DNA of 64,000 bases from Corynebacterium kroppenstedtii (GCF_016894245.1 NZ_CP069792.1:1612001-1676000), one strand, 5' to 3'; positions 1-9,161 are shown, counted from the first letter of the stretch. Program-made: numbers and translations. The notes: a model not told the origin generated them from the letters alone.

Positions 1-488
1 CTAAGCTGATGGAGTCCGGGATTATTGAGGTCGCCCCGCTGGCTTATATGCGCGGCCGAACTCTCAACGACGCCTTCGTCATTTTGGATGAAGCCCAGAA
101 CACGACGCCAGCCCAAATGAAGATGTTTCTGACGCGTCTAGGTTTTGGTACAACAATGGTTGTGACGGGCGACCTCACCCAGGTTGATTTGCCCCACCAG
201 GAATCTGGATTGGCTCGCGCCGTCAATGTGTTGGATGGGGTTAAAGATATCAGCGTGATTCGTTTGCAATCTGAAGATGTTGTTCGTCATCACCTGGTGT
301 CCGCCATTGTCGACGCCTACGCTGCGTGTGAGGATGCCGACGATAGTGTGAGCTCGCATTCGGTGCCGTCACGTCGACGTCAGCAGCGTCATAGCCACCA
401 GAATGAACGTGGTAGCCGCGCGAATGCTGGATCCACGCAGGGTGACCAGCCTCGGCATCAGCGGTACGTGTGGAAGGACTCAGAGTGA
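1..488 (+). CDS. phoH: PhoH-like ATPase, C-terminal part (5' end outside window)
   Basis: This is the C-terminal part of a PhoH/YbeZ-type P-loop ATPase; the reading frame is open from the first base, so the N-terminus with Walker A lies upstream of the window. Visible are the Walker B stretch FVILDEAQN and the downstream [10 protein letters not shown] motif, both typical of PhoH. The last ~45 residues are a Ser/Arg/His/Gln-rich tail without a recognisable domain. Its stop codon overlaps the ybeY start (GTGA), and phoH-ybeY is a conserved pair linked by family knowledge to rRNA maturation and RNA quality control. The exact biochemical role of PhoH is not settled. Confidence 0.93.
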   Translation, partial: KLMESGIIEVAPLAYMRGRTLNDAFVILDEAQNTTPAQMKMFLTRLGFGTTMVVTGDLTQVDLPHQESGLARAVNVLDGVKDISVIRLQSEDVVRHHLVSAIVDAYAACEDADDSVSSHSVPSRRRQQRHSHQNERGSRANAGSTQGDQPRHQRYVWKDSE

Positions 489-1093
489 GTATCGAAGTCT
501 TTAATGAATCTGGGTATGACGGAGTCAACGAAGAAGCGCTCATCGACGTGGCGCAATTTGCTCTCATGCGGATGGATATTCACCCGGCTGCGGATATGAC
601 CATTTCTATTGTTGATGAGGCCACGATAGAAGATCTCCACGTCCGGTGGCTGGATTTGGAAGGTCCGACCGATGTCATGAGTTTCCCCATGGATGAGCTC
701 ACTCCGGGCTCCGGCAGACCTGATGCGGATGCTCCCGGTCCCGCAATGTTAGGTGACATTGTTTTGTGCCCCGCTTTCGCCGAACGCCAAGCTCATCGTG
801 CCGGACACGGTGTGGGCCACGAACTGTCCCTACTGACTGTCCATGGCATTTTGCATCTGTTGGGCTATGATCACGTGGCCCCCGAGGAGGAGCGCCGGAT
901 GTTTGCCCTCCAGAACGACATTTTGGCGGATTGGTACACCGACCTGGAGGAACGCGGTGTTTCCTATGGGCCGAAGCCGACGGGTCCGGGTGCGTTTCCT
1001 ACCGCGGCGGATCGTGAGGCACTGGATCAGGACATGATCAAGTCGACAGTTGGCGGGATGATCGCAGAGCCGGCTGACCGCGATAAGTCATAG
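485..1093 (+). CDS. ybeY: endoribonuclease YbeY (rRNA maturation factor)
   Basis: YbeY is a zinc-dependent single-strand endoribonuclease that takes part in 16S rRNA 3'-end maturation and 70S quality control in the cytoplasm. The zinc motif [11 protein letters not shown] is intact, with His120, His124 and His130 as ligands. I place the start at GTG 485, which overlaps the phoH stop and has GGAAGG about eight bases upstream; the product then begins [10 protein letters not shown], as corynebacterial homologues do. A GTG at 470 would add five residues but sits on top of that ribosome binding site. The 202-residue length exceeds the ~150-180 common in other phyla because of a C-terminal tail after the zinc site. 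It is translationally coupled to phoH. Confidence 0.95.
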   Translation: MSIEVFNESGYDGVNEEALIDVAQFALMRMDIHPAADMTISIVDEATIEDLHVRWLDLEGPTDVMSFPMDELTPGSGRPDADAPGPAMLGDIVLCPAFAERQAHRAGHGVGHELSLLTVHGILHLLGYDHVAPEEERRMFALQNDILADWYTDLEERGVSYGPKPTGPGAFPTAADREALDQDMIKSTVGGMIAEPADRDKS

Positions 1094-1110
1094 GAAGACG
1101 TTACATACCC

Positions 1111-2481
1111 GTGAATTTTCTGACTGAAGGCCTCATTGACTGCGTTATTGTCGTGGTCCTTTTGGCTATTGCCGCGATTTTTACAGCAGTCGAGACTGCA
1201 TTGATCTCGATTTCACGCGCCCGTGTTGAAGATATGGACGAGACACGGAGCACACGGACGTTATTGGCGATAGTGGATAATCGGGCTCGATTTATTAACC
1301 CCCTCATCCTTGTTCGAACTGCGTGCGAGGCGGGAGCATCGGTCATCATTACGGTTCTCGCTATCCGGGTAGCGCATGAGGCTGCCGTGGCTGTAGCGAT
1401 TATCCTGATTACGGTCCTCTCTTACGTTTTCTTGGGTGTGGTCGGACGGACTGTTGGTCGCCAAAATCCCTATCGGGTTGGATTGCGTGCGGCCTTTTTC
1501 TTACGGCCGATTGTTAAATTATTTAGCCCGCTGGCATCGTTGCTCATTTGGTTGGGAAATGTTTTTACGCCGGGAAAGAAATTCGAACAAGGGCCTTTTA
1601 CTAACGAGGTTGAGCTCCGTGAAATGGTGGACATAGCCTCGGAACGCGGTGTCGTTCAGGTCGAAGAACGACGAATGATTCAGGCTATTTTTGACTTAGC
1701 TAATACGCGTGCTCGGCAAGTGATGGTTCCACGAACAGACATGTTGTGGATCGAATCGGAAAAGAGCGCACGTCAGGCGACCCGTTTGTGTGTCCGTTCA
1801 GGCCACTCCCGCATTCCCGTCATCGGTGAAAACGTCGATGATATTGAGGGAGTTGTCTATTTGAAGGATCTCGTAGCTTTGTCTTATGACGATCCCAGTA
1901 AAAATTCGACGCTGGTGAAAGAAGTCATGCGGCCGGCAGAATTTATTCCCGATTCTCTACCGTTAGACGAGCTATTGGGCGATATGCAAACTTCTCATGA
2001 CCATATCGCTCTTCTTGTCGACGAATTTGGCGCCATTGCTGGTTTGATTTCCATTGAAGATATATTGGAAGAAATCGTCGGCGAGATTAGCGATGAATAC
2101 GACGAGGCCGAAGTTGCTCCCGTCGAGGAACTCGATGATGGTTCATACCGGGTAGTTGCGCGATTCTCTTTGGAAGAACTGGTCGAGCTATACGACGAGA
2201 AGCGGGGAATTGACATTGACTTCTCTGAGGAGCAACTAGAGGACGTCGAGACTGTTGCAGGCTTGTTGGCGTTTGAGCTAGGCCGTGTTCCACTACCGGG
2301 TGCCCAGGTCACGACGGCGGGACTGACTTTCCGCGCGGAGGGAGGACATGATCGTCGAGGTCGCATTCGCATTACCAGCGTTGTTGTGAGTCGTTCGGCC
2401 GCGTCCAGTGAACCTGTGAATGGCGATAATTCGAATAACGTGATCGCCCACAGTGACGCAGGGAACCACGGGTCTGAGTGA
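1111..2481 (+). CDS. CNNM/CorC-type membrane protein with CBS pair (hemolysin-family)
   Basis: This is a 456-residue CorC/HlyC or CNNM-family integral membrane protein. Members are annotated as hemolysins, but several act in Mg2+/Co2+ export or tolerance. Residues 1-190 form the DUF21/CNNM transmembrane region with three to four hydrophobic segments. The MVPRTDM motif at residue 205 opens a tandem CBS-domain pair (roughly 205-330) that probably binds adenine nucleotide. Residues ~340-425 form the CorC_HlyC domain, and the tail is Ser/Asn-rich. It starts with GTG, with AGGAAG about 13 bases upstream next to the ybeY stop. It lies between ybeY and era, a conserved actinobacterial position. The transported ion cannot be read from the sequence. 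Confidence 0.9.
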   Translation: MNFLTEGLIDCVIVVVLLAIAAIFTAVETALISISRARVEDMDETRSTRTLLAIVDNRARFINPLILVRTACEAGASVIITVLAIRVAHEAAVAVAIILITVLSYVFLGVVGRTVGRQNPYRVGLRAAFFLRPIVKLFSPLASLLIWLGNVFTPGKKFEQGPFTNEVELREMVDIASERGVVQVEERRMIQAIFDLANTRARQVMVPRTDMLWIESEKSARQATRLCVRSGHSRIPVIGENVDDIEGVVYLKDLVALSYDDPSKNSTLVKEVMRPAEFIPDSLPLDELLGDMQTSHDHIALLVDEFGAIAGLISIEDILEEIVGEISDEYDEAEVAPVEELDDGSYRVVARFSLEELVELYDEKRGIDIDFSEEQLEDVETVAGLLAFELGRVPLPGAQVTTAGLTFRAEGGHDRRGRIRITSVVVSRSAASSEPVNGDNSNNVIAHSDAGNHGSE

Positions 2482-2611
2482 TGTTAATGGCGAGCACATT
2501 TCACCACGCCGGCTCGTATGCTGATCACAACATCAATGCACCGCGATCAATGTGCGAAGGATCATGTCGCGGAAGGTCATTGTCACACTATCGAGAAGGA
2601 GAATAAACACG

Positions 2612-3547
2612 ATGGACGCACCACAAGGCGGCAGTTCCCTGGGCGATCAACCCGATGGTTTTCGATCAGGGTTTGTTAGCTTCGTCGGACGCCCGAATAC
2701 AGGGAAATCGACGTTAACCAATGCCTTGGTGGGTGAGAAAATAGCGATTACTGCAGACCAACCAGAGACCACTCGGCATCCCATTCGCGGTGTGATTCAC
2801 GAGGATAATGCGCAGATCATCGTGGTAGATACACCCGGGCTGCACCGCCCGAGAACCCTGTTGGGCGAGCGTCTGAATGAAGTTGTTAAGGATACGTATG
2901 CCGATGTCGATGTCATTGGGGTGTGTGTTCCAGCGAATGAGAAATTGGGGCCGGGGGACCGGTGGATTGTGGAGAATGTCCGTAAAGTGGCTCCGACAAT
3001 GCCGTTAATCGGCATTGTCACGAAAGCTGATATGGCCTCAAAGGATGAAATCGGCGCCCAACTGCTCGCACTTCATGATCTTCTGGATGGTGCAGATGTT
3101 GTACCGTGTTCGGCGAAGGATAATTATCAGCTTTCTACCATTATTGACGTTTTAGCGAGCTATCTTCCCGAGGGGCCAAAGTTTTATCCAGATGAGCACG
3201 TGACGGATGAAGACCGTAATACACGCATCTCCGAATTAATCCGTGAGGCCGCACTATCAGGGCTGCGGGACGAGTTGCCGCACTCGGTGGCTGTGGAAGT
3301 AGATGAGGTTTTACCCAATCCTGATCGCTTACACGTTCTCGATGTTCATGCCATTATTTATGTTGAGCGCCCTGGACAAAAGAAAATTCTATTGGGTAAA
3401 AATAACCGACGGATGGGACGGATTATCTCTCAGTCGCGCAAATCTCTCATGGATCTCATGGGGCAAAATGTGTTTGTCGATCTGAGGATCAAAGTGCTCG
3501 ATAATTGGCAGTCCGATCCTAAGTCCTTAGGAAGATTGGGCTTCTAA
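2612..3547 (+). CDS. era: GTPase Era
   Basis: Era is a Ras-like GTPase with a KH RNA-binding domain that binds the 3' end of 16S rRNA during 30S assembly. All GTPase motifs are visible: G1 GRPNTGKS (residues 26-33), G2 TTRH, G3 DTPG (73-76), G4 TKAD (137-140) and G5 SAK. The KH domain occupies about residues 215-290 and contains GKNNRRMGRI. I choose ATG 2612 because AGAAGGAG lies about ten bases upstream and the 311-residue product fits the family; the frame stays open upstream to 2552 but that stretch looks non-coding. The recO start follows after seven bases, so the two are probably co-transcribed. Confidence 0.96.
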   Translation: MDAPQGGSSLGDQPDGFRSGFVSFVGRPNTGKSTLTNALVGEKIAITADQPETTRHPIRGVIHEDNAQIIVVDTPGLHRPRTLLGERLNEVVKDTYADVDVIGVCVPANEKLGPGDRWIVENVRKVAPTMPLIGIVTKADMASKDEIGAQLLALHDLLDGADVVPCSAKDNYQLSTIIDVLASYLPEGPKFYPDEHVTDEDRNTRISELIREAALSGLRDELPHSVAVEVDEVLPNPDRLHVLDVHAIIYVERPGQKKILLGKNNRRMGRIISQSRKSLMDLMGQNVFVDLRIKVLDNWQSDPKSLGRLGF

Positions 3548-3554
3548 TTCTTTT

Positions 3555-4355
3555 ATGCGTCAAAATTATCGCGACCGAGCCTTAGTAGTTCGCCATTACG
3601 ATTTCAGTGAAGCTGACCGCATCGTGGTTTTGCTTACCCATGAGCATGGTGTCGTCAGGGCCGTCGCGAAAGGTGTGCGGAAGAACAAAAGTCGGTTTGG
3701 TGGCCGCCTCGCGCCGTTCGTCGTCGTCGATGTACAGCTCTATGTTGGTCGGGGCTCATTGGCAACGTTGACCTCGGCGGAAACAGTCCGCTCCTACAAC
3801 CAGTTGATTGTGGATTCGTACGCTAAATACACGGCTGCGTGTGCGGTGCTTGATGTGGCCGAGAAACTGACTGTGGGCGAGGAGGCGACGTCATGTGATG
3901 ACGCCGCAGCGGCGATCCGCGATATCGCGTACTCCTGGCCTGTGGATGTAGCTGTCCAGGGGGAGCAGTCGAGAGTGAACGGCGACGGTTTGCCGACGTT
4001 ACGCGTCGACAAGTTTGTTCTACGTGCCCTGGCCGCCGAGGGATGGGAGCCGCAACTGTTTTCCTGCGCCGGGTGCGGCCAACCAGGCCCGCACCACGCT
4101 TTTTCCGCCTCGATCGGTGGGGCGGTGTGTGGTGCGTGTCGCCCACCTGGAGTCTTGACAGTTCCAGAGGAATCCCTACGTTTGGCGTGGTGGCTTGCCC
4201 ATGACCGCGACGCGGCGGTTCGCGACGCATGGATGTCGTCGGGCGATTCCTCGGAGTTTCGTCGTATAGCTGACGGTTGCCACGACCTGGTTGTTGAGCA
4301 TCTGCAGTGGCATCTTGGCATGAAGCTGCGAACCGTGGAGTTGATGGAAGGGTAG
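3555..4355 (+). CDS. recO: DNA repair protein RecO
   Basis: RecO is the annealing and mediator protein of the RecFOR pathway that loads RecA on SSB-coated gaps. The 266-residue product has an N-terminal OB-fold (residues ~1-80, starting MRQNYRDRALVVRHYDFSEA) and a helical C-terminal half. A four-cysteine zinc site is seen at Cys171, Cys174, Cys192 and Cys195. It starts seven bases after the era stop, the conserved era-recO arrangement. No clear ribosome binding site precedes ATG 3555, which fits translational coupling to era. Confidence 0.95.
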   Translation: MRQNYRDRALVVRHYDFSEADRIVVLLTHEHGVVRAVAKGVRKNKSRFGGRLAPFVVVDVQLYVGRGSLATLTSAETVRSYNQLIVDSYAKYTAACAVLDVAEKLTVGEEATSCDDAAAAIRDIAYSWPVDVAVQGEQSRVNGDGLPTLRVDKFVLRALAAEGWEPQLFSCAGCGQPGPHHAFSASIGGAVCGACRPPGVLTVPEESLRLAWWLAHDRDAAVRDAWMSSGDSSEFRRIADGCHDLVVEHLQWHLGMKLRTVELMEG

Positions 4356-4427
4356 GCCGTGGGAGGTTGTCGGATTGGATAGGCAGGTGGTCGTGAACAC
4401 CGACACCGGTCTGGCAGAATATTCCAT

Positions 4428-5183
4428 GTGAATTCTTCGTCATTTGTTCAACTCCCTTCTGCGCCGCCTGATCTTCCCCCTGAATTGATTCCTCGCCACA
4501 TCGCTTTGGTCATGGATGGGAACGGTCGATGGGCGCGGGAGCGTGGTCTTCCCCGAACGGAGGGGCACAAGCGTGGCGAAGCCGTGCTGATGGACGCTGT
4601 TGACGGTTGTCTAGAGGCCGGGGTAACCACATTGTCGGCGTACGCGTTTTCGACTGAGAATTGGCGTCGCAGCCCTGAAGAGGTTCGCTTCATCATGGGG
4701 TTTAGCCGGCGGGTGTTGCATGATCACCGTGATGAGCTGGATGCGAAGGGGGTTCGTATTCGCTGGATCGGCCGTCGTCCCCGCTTGTGGCGGGTAGTCA
4801 TTCGGGAGCTGGAGCGGGCTGAGGCTCAGACGGTGAATAACACGCGGATGACGCTCAACATGTGTATTAATTATGGCGGTCGCGCGGAAATTGCGGATGC
4901 CATGAAATTAGTGGCTGAAAAAGTTCAGAGTGGTGAAATTTCTCCTTCAGATATCACTGAAAAAAATATTTCATCATTCTTATATGATCCAGAAATGCCG
5001 GATGTAGATTTATTTCTTCGTCCTTCAGGAGAAAAAAGAACCTCAAATTTCCTCTTGTGGCAATCCGCCTATGCGGAGTATGTTTTTCAAGATGTTCTTT
5101 TCCCCGATTTTACGAAGAACCATATTTGGGCCGCTATAGATGAATATGCTCATCGTGACCGTCGTTTCGGTGGGGTCAAATAG
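4428..5183 (+). CDS. uppS: polyprenyl (deca-/undecaprenyl) diphosphate synthase
   Basis: This is a cis-prenyltransferase that condenses isopentenyl diphosphate units to the C50/C55 carrier lipid precursor for peptidoglycan, arabinogalactan and other envelope polymers. The signature [13 protein letters not shown] includes catalytic Asp30, followed by the STENWRR element and the C-terminal [10 protein letters not shown] element (Arg198-Arg204) that contacts the diphosphate. In corynebacteria and mycobacteria the product of this orthologue is usually decaprenyl diphosphate. The GTG start at 4428 has no good Shine-Dalgarno; CAGAAT lies about eleven bases upstream, so a leaderless transcript is possible. 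It follows recO after 72 bases. Confidence 0.94.
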   Translation: MNSSSFVQLPSAPPDLPPELIPRHIALVMDGNGRWARERGLPRTEGHKRGEAVLMDAVDGCLEAGVTTLSAYAFSTENWRRSPEEVRFIMGFSRRVLHDHRDELDAKGVRIRWIGRRPRLWRVVIRELERAEAQTVNNTRMTLNMCINYGGRAEIADAMKLVAEKVQSGEISPSDITEKNISSFLYDPEMPDVDLFLRPSGEKRTSNFLLWQSAYAEYVFQDVLFPDFTKNHIWAAIDEYAHRDRRFGGVK

Positions 5184-5259
5184 TGGCGACGAAGTGACGT
5201 AGCGGCCTGGGGATGGCTGCATGGTTGTGGGGTTGATGGTGTGTACCGAGGAGTGATCG

Positions 5260-6381
5260 ATGAATTCGAAAAAGACCACTGATGTTTCTACCCCTACCCG
5301 CAAACAAATCAACCGGTGGCAGCGTTATTTAGCGAATGAACGCGCTGAAGCTGCTGTGTATCGCGAACTTGCCCGAAAGAAAACGGGGGAAGAACGCACC
5401 ATCCTTTTAGAGATCGCCGAAGCCGAGCACCGTCACGAAGAGTATTGGCTGGAACGCCTTGGTGATCGAGTAGGAATGCCGCGTTCTCCCAGCTGGGGGA
5501 CGCGTTTTCTCGGTTGGATGGCGAAGAACATGGGGTCCGTGTGGGTCTTGGCACTTATGCAGTCCGCAGAGACCCGGTCCCCGTATTTGAAAGACACCGA
5601 CGCTACCGAGCAGATGATTGCCGACGAAGCGATCCATGCCGAGGTTGTTCGGGGCCTGGCAGCTCGCGGGCGGGAAAACATGTCGGGGAGTTTCCGCGCG
5701 GCTGTATTTGGTGCCAACGATGGTCTGGTATCGAACTTGGCGCTGGTGCTCGGTGTGATCGGGTCCGGAATTTCGCATCACACTGTCCTGGTGACGGGCT
5801 TGTCTGGTTTGTTAGCTGGTGCCTTGTCGATGGGGGCTGGGGAGTACGTTTCGGTGTCCTCGCAGCGAAAACTGCTTGCAGCGTCAGAGCCCAATCCGGA
5901 AGCGAAGCGGATCGTCCCTAAGTTGGACATGAATGCCAATGAGTTGGCCTTGGTATATCGGGCGAGGGGATATGACGCTGAAGACGCCCGTCAGAAAGCT
6001 GTTGAAGTTTTTGGTGAGGTCACCCGCGCGATGTCCGCGCAGGAGCAGCCAGGAGCTCGTGATACTGCACGTCGAATGGCTAACCCAGTTTATGCGGAGT
6101 CGCATGATGTGGTGGGCACTGCCTTGGGTGCGGCGATATCTAGCTTCTTGTTCTTTGCTTCCGGTGCCATCATCCCAGTCTTGCCGTTCTTATTGGGGAT
6201 GACGGGACTCGCTGCGGTGGTGGTGGCCTGCACGCTGGTGGGGATTGCACTTTTGTGCACAGGAGGAACCGTCGGTTTGCTTTCCGGAACATCTGTGGTC
6301 AAGCGTGCGTTATTCCAGCTTGCGATCGGTGCTGGCGCGGCCAGCGTGACGTTTTTACTGGGCCGTATCTTCGCGGGATAA
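5260..6381 (+). CDS. ferritin-like/VIT1-CCC1 membrane protein (MbfA-like iron/manganese transporter)
   Basis: This 373-residue protein fuses a rubrerythrin-like diiron domain (about residues 15-150, with ExxH-type pairs in AEAEHRHEEYW and ADEAIHAEVV) to a VIT1/CCC1 integral membrane domain (about 150-373). The family motif FGANDGLVSNLALVLGV and the GAGEYVSVSSQ helix are visible in the membrane part, followed by three more hydrophobic helices. Family knowledge (MbfA, VIT1) points to export or sequestration of Fe2+ or Mn2+ under metal excess, the cytosolic diiron domain acting as sensor or ferroxidase. ATG 5260 has GAGGAG seven bases upstream. The gene faces zur across a shared hairpin, so it lies in a metal-homeostasis neighbourhood, though direct Zur control is not shown. 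Confidence 0.88.
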   Translation: MNSKKTTDVSTPTRKQINRWQRYLANERAEAAVYRELARKKTGEERTILLEIAEAEHRHEEYWLERLGDRVGMPRSPSWGTRFLGWMAKNMGSVWVLALMQSAETRSPYLKDTDATEQMIADEAIHAEVVRGLAARGRENMSGSFRAAVFGANDGLVSNLALVLGVIGSGISHHTVLVTGLSGLLAGALSMGAGEYVSVSSQRKLLAASEPNPEAKRIVPKLDMNANELALVYRARGYDAEDARQKAVEVFGEVTRAMSAQEQPGARDTARRMANPVYAESHDVVGTALGAAISSFLFFASGAIIPVLPFLLGMTGLAAVVVACTLVGIALLCTGGTVGLLSGTSVVKRALFQLAIGAGAASVTFLLGRIFAG

Positions 6382-6507
6382 CTCAGATACCATTCGGCGC
6401 TGGCTTTTCCACTGTAATTTTCTGTGTTGTCCTGCGACCAGTGCTGGCAAGACACCTCGAGGAACGAGCGTCAGATAAGCAGCGAAACAGCGATGCACAA
6501 TGATAAA

Positions 6508-6536
6508 GCCGGCCAGAGAACTTGTCTCCGGCCGGC
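6508..6536. terminator. bidirectional hairpin between VIT1-like gene and zur
   Basis: The arms GCCGGCCAGAGA and TCTCCGGCCGGC pair with one mismatch around a short loop. The hairpin lies between convergent genes, so it can terminate both. There is no long T-run on either side, so efficiency is uncertain. Confidence 0.65.
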
Positions 6537-6585
6537 GACTATCTGCTGTTAGTGGGTGCACTCATGCACAACGAGTCATCATGTA

Positions 6586-7008
6586 TTACGACTTCTTACC
6601 GTGGCAGCGTGGGCATAGGCCGAATACTTCAGCGGTGTGGCCAGTGAGGACGTAGCCGTGCTCGTCGGCGGCCTGTTGTGACCACTCTTCGACGGGGCCT
6701 CCGTCGATCTCTACTGCGGCGCCACAGTTAGTGCACACCAGATGGTGGTGGTGCGTGGAGGAGTTGCACTTCCGGTATAGCGCCTCGCCACCCAAACTGT
6801 TGAGAACGTCGACTTCTCCGGCGTCGGCAAGTGCCTGAAGTGTCCTGTACACAGTGGTGAGCCCGACGCTCTCACCTTTATCGACGATGCGACGGTGAAT
6901 GTCGCCGGCAGAGGCAAACCGAGGAAGGTCAGCGAGGGTATCCTCGACGGCTGCCCTTTGACGGGTGGATCGTATGCCGATTGTTTTACGGCGTGGTGTC
7001 GTAGTCAT
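6586..7008 (-). CDS. zur: Fur-family zinc uptake regulator Zur (FurB)
   Basis: This 140-residue Fur-family repressor has a winged helix (residues ~10-80, TTVYRTLQAL recognition helix at 51-60) and a C-terminal metal-binding dimerisation domain. A structural zinc site is formed by Cys92, Cys95, Cys132 and Cys135, and a His cluster (86-89) precedes it. The STHHHHLVCTNCG layout matches actinobacterial Zur/FurB, which represses zinc import genes when zinc is plentiful. I use the ATG at 7006-7008 because AAGGAGAAG sits just upstream; the frame runs on to 7158 but that part is repetitive and unlike the family. In C. glutamicum zur lies beside an ArsR-type regulator; here the upstream neighbour is a FhuF-like gene instead. 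Confidence 0.93.
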   Translation of the reverse strand: MTTTPRRKTIGIRSTRQRAAVEDTLADLPRFASAGDIHRRIVDKGESVGLTTVYRTLQALADAGEVDVLNSLGGEALYRKCNSSTHHHHLVCTNCGAAVEIDGGPVEEWSQQAADEHGYVLTGHTAEVFGLCPRCHGKKS

Positions 7009-7416
7009 GTAATTCTTCTCCTTAGTGCCGTTTGCTCGAGTGCCGTTTGCTCGGGGTGCGAGTCGGCTGTGGTCTGGCTCGCGATGTGGTCTGTGAGCAA
7101 GCAACGTGTTACATCGTGTTGGGTTCTCGGCAGCGTCCGTCCGGATACTGTGATGCACCCACTTAATATTTAGTGAAATTCATATGTGTGCGTTACATCT
7201 AAATATATAAGTTGTAAGTTTTCAGTATCTGAGACCCTGAGGGACGCTTGTGTACCACTCAGTTGCAGTCCACGACGGCGAGTATTCAGATGGAAAATGA
7301 ATACTGCTGTGAGAACTAGTGAGTATTGGTACTGTGGAATGTGCCTCACGAAAACAGTTATTAGCGTTAGCCAGCGTGTTTTCGGAGTGTTCTCACAGTG
7401 GGAGGCGGTTTCTGAA
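7009..7416. other. 408-bp divergent intergenic region zur / FhuF-like gene
   Basis: This region must hold the promoters of both zur (leftward) and the FhuF-like gene (rightward). It contains a 15-bp perfect tandem duplication next to the zur ribosome binding site, an AT-rich patch around 7165-7215 (TATATAAG and a small TGAAATTCA palindrome), and GGAGG at 7401-7405 serving the FhuF-like gene. I find no convincing full Zur or DtxR operator by eye. Confidence 0.5.
7024..7053. repeat. 15-bp perfect tandem duplication upstream of zur
   Basis: AGTGCCGTTTGCTCG occurs twice head to tail (7024-7038 and 7039-7053). On the zur strand it lies in the 5' leader, immediately upstream of the AAGGAGAAG ribosome binding site. 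It may be a slippage duplication or a doubled operator half-site. Confidence 0.85.
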
Positions 7417-8247
7417 ATGGGCACTGATTCACTAGACCGCGCTTTCGCTCGGCTCATATCCCGCCAGCCGCGATTCGCCCCTGAAGTAGGTGGCGTATCA
7501 CCCAACGACGTTCATAGTAGACCGGATGAGGGTGACCTGTCGAGTAATGAAAATCGTCATCCCTCCAGTCAGACGTCCGAGCAGAAGAGTGCCGGGGCCA
7601 CATGGACTCTTTCCGACCTCGTGGACCCGAGCGTAATGAGCTGCAACATTGCCGCTACCCAACGCCAATTCCAGTTAGAGTCGGAGAAAGACGCAGCCCA
7701 CCTGTGGCTCTACAGTTTTTGCAACACCCTCGTCGCTCCCTCGCTGTGGCTTATGGTGCAGGAGTCACTGTGTCCCAGCCCGAACATTGACGATGGTATT
7801 CTCCAGCACCGCGAAGGCATGTGGTGGAGCTTCCATCCCGGGGCAATGACAACGTGTGATCAATTCGGCGCAATTTTTGCCGACACTATCCGGCCCGTCA
7901 TCGAATCCCTTTCTGAGGTGACGTCCGCTTCGCCGGCCCCGCTACGGGCCATTGCTGTCGACGCTTTAGGAAGCGCCGCCACGGAAGCGGGAAACGACGA
8001 CTTCGCACCGGAAGAAGGGGAAGAGTGTGCAGCAACGTGTGAACACGCGTTCTGCGAAGAAGCTGCGTCATGGGGTGCTCGGGTACCTCCATTCCGTTCC
8101 CAGTGGATTACCGATGCAATGGGAGAGGAGCGTGTCGTCGTTGTGAGGTCATCGTGCTGCATGATGTATCGCTCGCCGATGGCGGATATGTGCACGAACT
8201 GTCCGCGTCGGGATAAAGAATCTCGGCGGAACCTTCTCGAGCTGTAG
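7417..8247 (+). CDS. FhuF-like (2Fe-2S) ferric iron reductase family protein
   Basis: The 276-residue product ends in a cysteine signature of the FhuF C-terminal [2Fe-2S] domain: Cys247-Cys248, ten residues, Cys259, two residues, Cys262. FhuF proteins reduce ferric iron released from hydroxamate-type siderophores in the cytoplasm. The rest of the protein (residues 1-240) is weakly conserved, with an acidic stretch near 195-215 holding two further cysteines. ATG 7417 has GGAGG about eleven bases upstream; the frame is open back to 7186 but that region looks like promoter DNA. No siderophore transporter is adjacent, so the role in iron acquisition rests on the domain. It lies back to back with zur. 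Confidence 0.8.
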   Translation: MGTDSLDRAFARLISRQPRFAPEVGGVSPNDVHSRPDEGDLSSNENRHPSSQTSEQKSAGATWTLSDLVDPSVMSCNIAATQRQFQLESEKDAAHLWLYSFCNTLVAPSLWLMVQESLCPSPNIDDGILQHREGMWWSFHPGAMTTCDQFGAIFADTIRPVIESLSEVTSASPAPLRAIAVDALGSAATEAGNDDFAPEEGEECAATCEHAFCEEAASWGARVPPFRSQWITDAMGEERVVVVRSSCCMMYRSPMADMCTNCPRRDKESRRNLLEL

Positions 8248-8398
8248 ATGCCGCGTTTTCTGCGGAATAACCCGCCACTGAGAAGTATCTAGCGCTAGCT
8301 CACTCTATCCTCATCCCCTGTAAAAGGCTCCGGCGCGGCGTACACTCGGGGCAACGCCTATGGCGGTTCGGCCCGCGTTGTGGAGGTAGTGGAGGGAC

Positions 8399-9112
8399 AT
8401 GAATTTCCTAGAATTGATCGCGGCGGCTCTCGATGGGGAAGGGATTGAATCCCGTATTTCGGGCGGGGCCCTCTATGTCCCTATTTCGCCGGATGTGGAT
8501 CTACGTTGTGAAGAGATTGATTCCGACATTCCGGCAGCCAATGTGTACGTCGCAGTGGCAAATGCCGCGTCGGGGGACGACTCAGCTGATGACGACGCCA
8601 TGCTGGTCACGGCAATATTCACAGTTGAGGATGCCGTCGATACGGTGAATTTTCATGTTGCGACGGATCAAGCCGTGACGATTATCCGAGATCTTCTCGA
8701 CGGATCCGATGCGCGTATTGCCGATTTGGACTTTGAACAAGACGACGAGGATCCAACACTATTATCAGCGGATGTGGGGGAGTCGTCGTCCCTGGAAGTG
8801 GTGACAACGGTGGATTCCTCGTCCCCATCGGTCAGCGTGGCATTTGTGACCTATATCGACTCCGAAGATGCCGATGACCCTGACGACGCAGATGATAACG
8901 ACCATGATGCGTCCGGGAGCGATGATGATGTCCCTGACGATGATGTCGCTGTGGAAGTGATGGACCTGGGGGTATTCAAAGACTATGACACCGTTTTCAA
9001 CGTGCTCAGCGTCGCTGTTGACCAAGCGGAAAATTGGGAGGCTGAGCTCACCAACTCAGCCAACGATCCATGGGGAAACAATGCGCGTGCCCCGTGGGTG
9101 AACGAGGTGTAA
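8399..9112 (+). CDS. acidic protein of unknown function
   Basis: I do not recognise this 237-residue protein. It is strongly acidic: Asp makes up much of residues ~155-190, in runs such as DDPDDADDNDHD, and the N-terminal ~45 residues resemble a small alpha/beta fold (MNFLELIAAALDGEGIE...). No signal peptide, membrane segment or cysteine motif is visible, so a cytoplasmic location is likely. The N-terminal style recalls YbjN-type proteins, but this is a weak impression. ATG 8399 has GGAGG five to nine bases upstream, supporting a real gene. It is convergent with the lipoprotein gene downstream. Confidence 0.75.
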   Translation: MNFLELIAAALDGEGIESRISGGALYVPISPDVDLRCEEIDSDIPAANVYVAVANAASGDDSADDDAMLVTAIFTVEDAVDTVNFHVATDQAVTIIRDLLDGSDARIADLDFEQDDEDPTLLSADVGESSSLEVVTTVDSSSPSVSVAFVTYIDSEDADDPDDADDNDHDASGSDDDVPDDDVAVEVMDLGVFKDYDTVFNVLSVAVDQAENWEAELTNSANDPWGNNARAPWVNEV

Positions 9113-9161
9113 GCGACGGCTCCTATGTTACGGGTACCACCACGCGGCAACCGCACCACTG

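Noticed and set aside
7358-7378. Possible DtxR box around TTAGCGTTAGCCAGCG
   Set aside because: Only one half-site resembles the consensus; the second half does not pair with it.
7186-7416. N-terminal extension of the FhuF-like gene in the same frame
   Set aside because: It has no similarity to the family, lies over AT-rich promoter-like DNA, and GGAGG supports ATG 7417.
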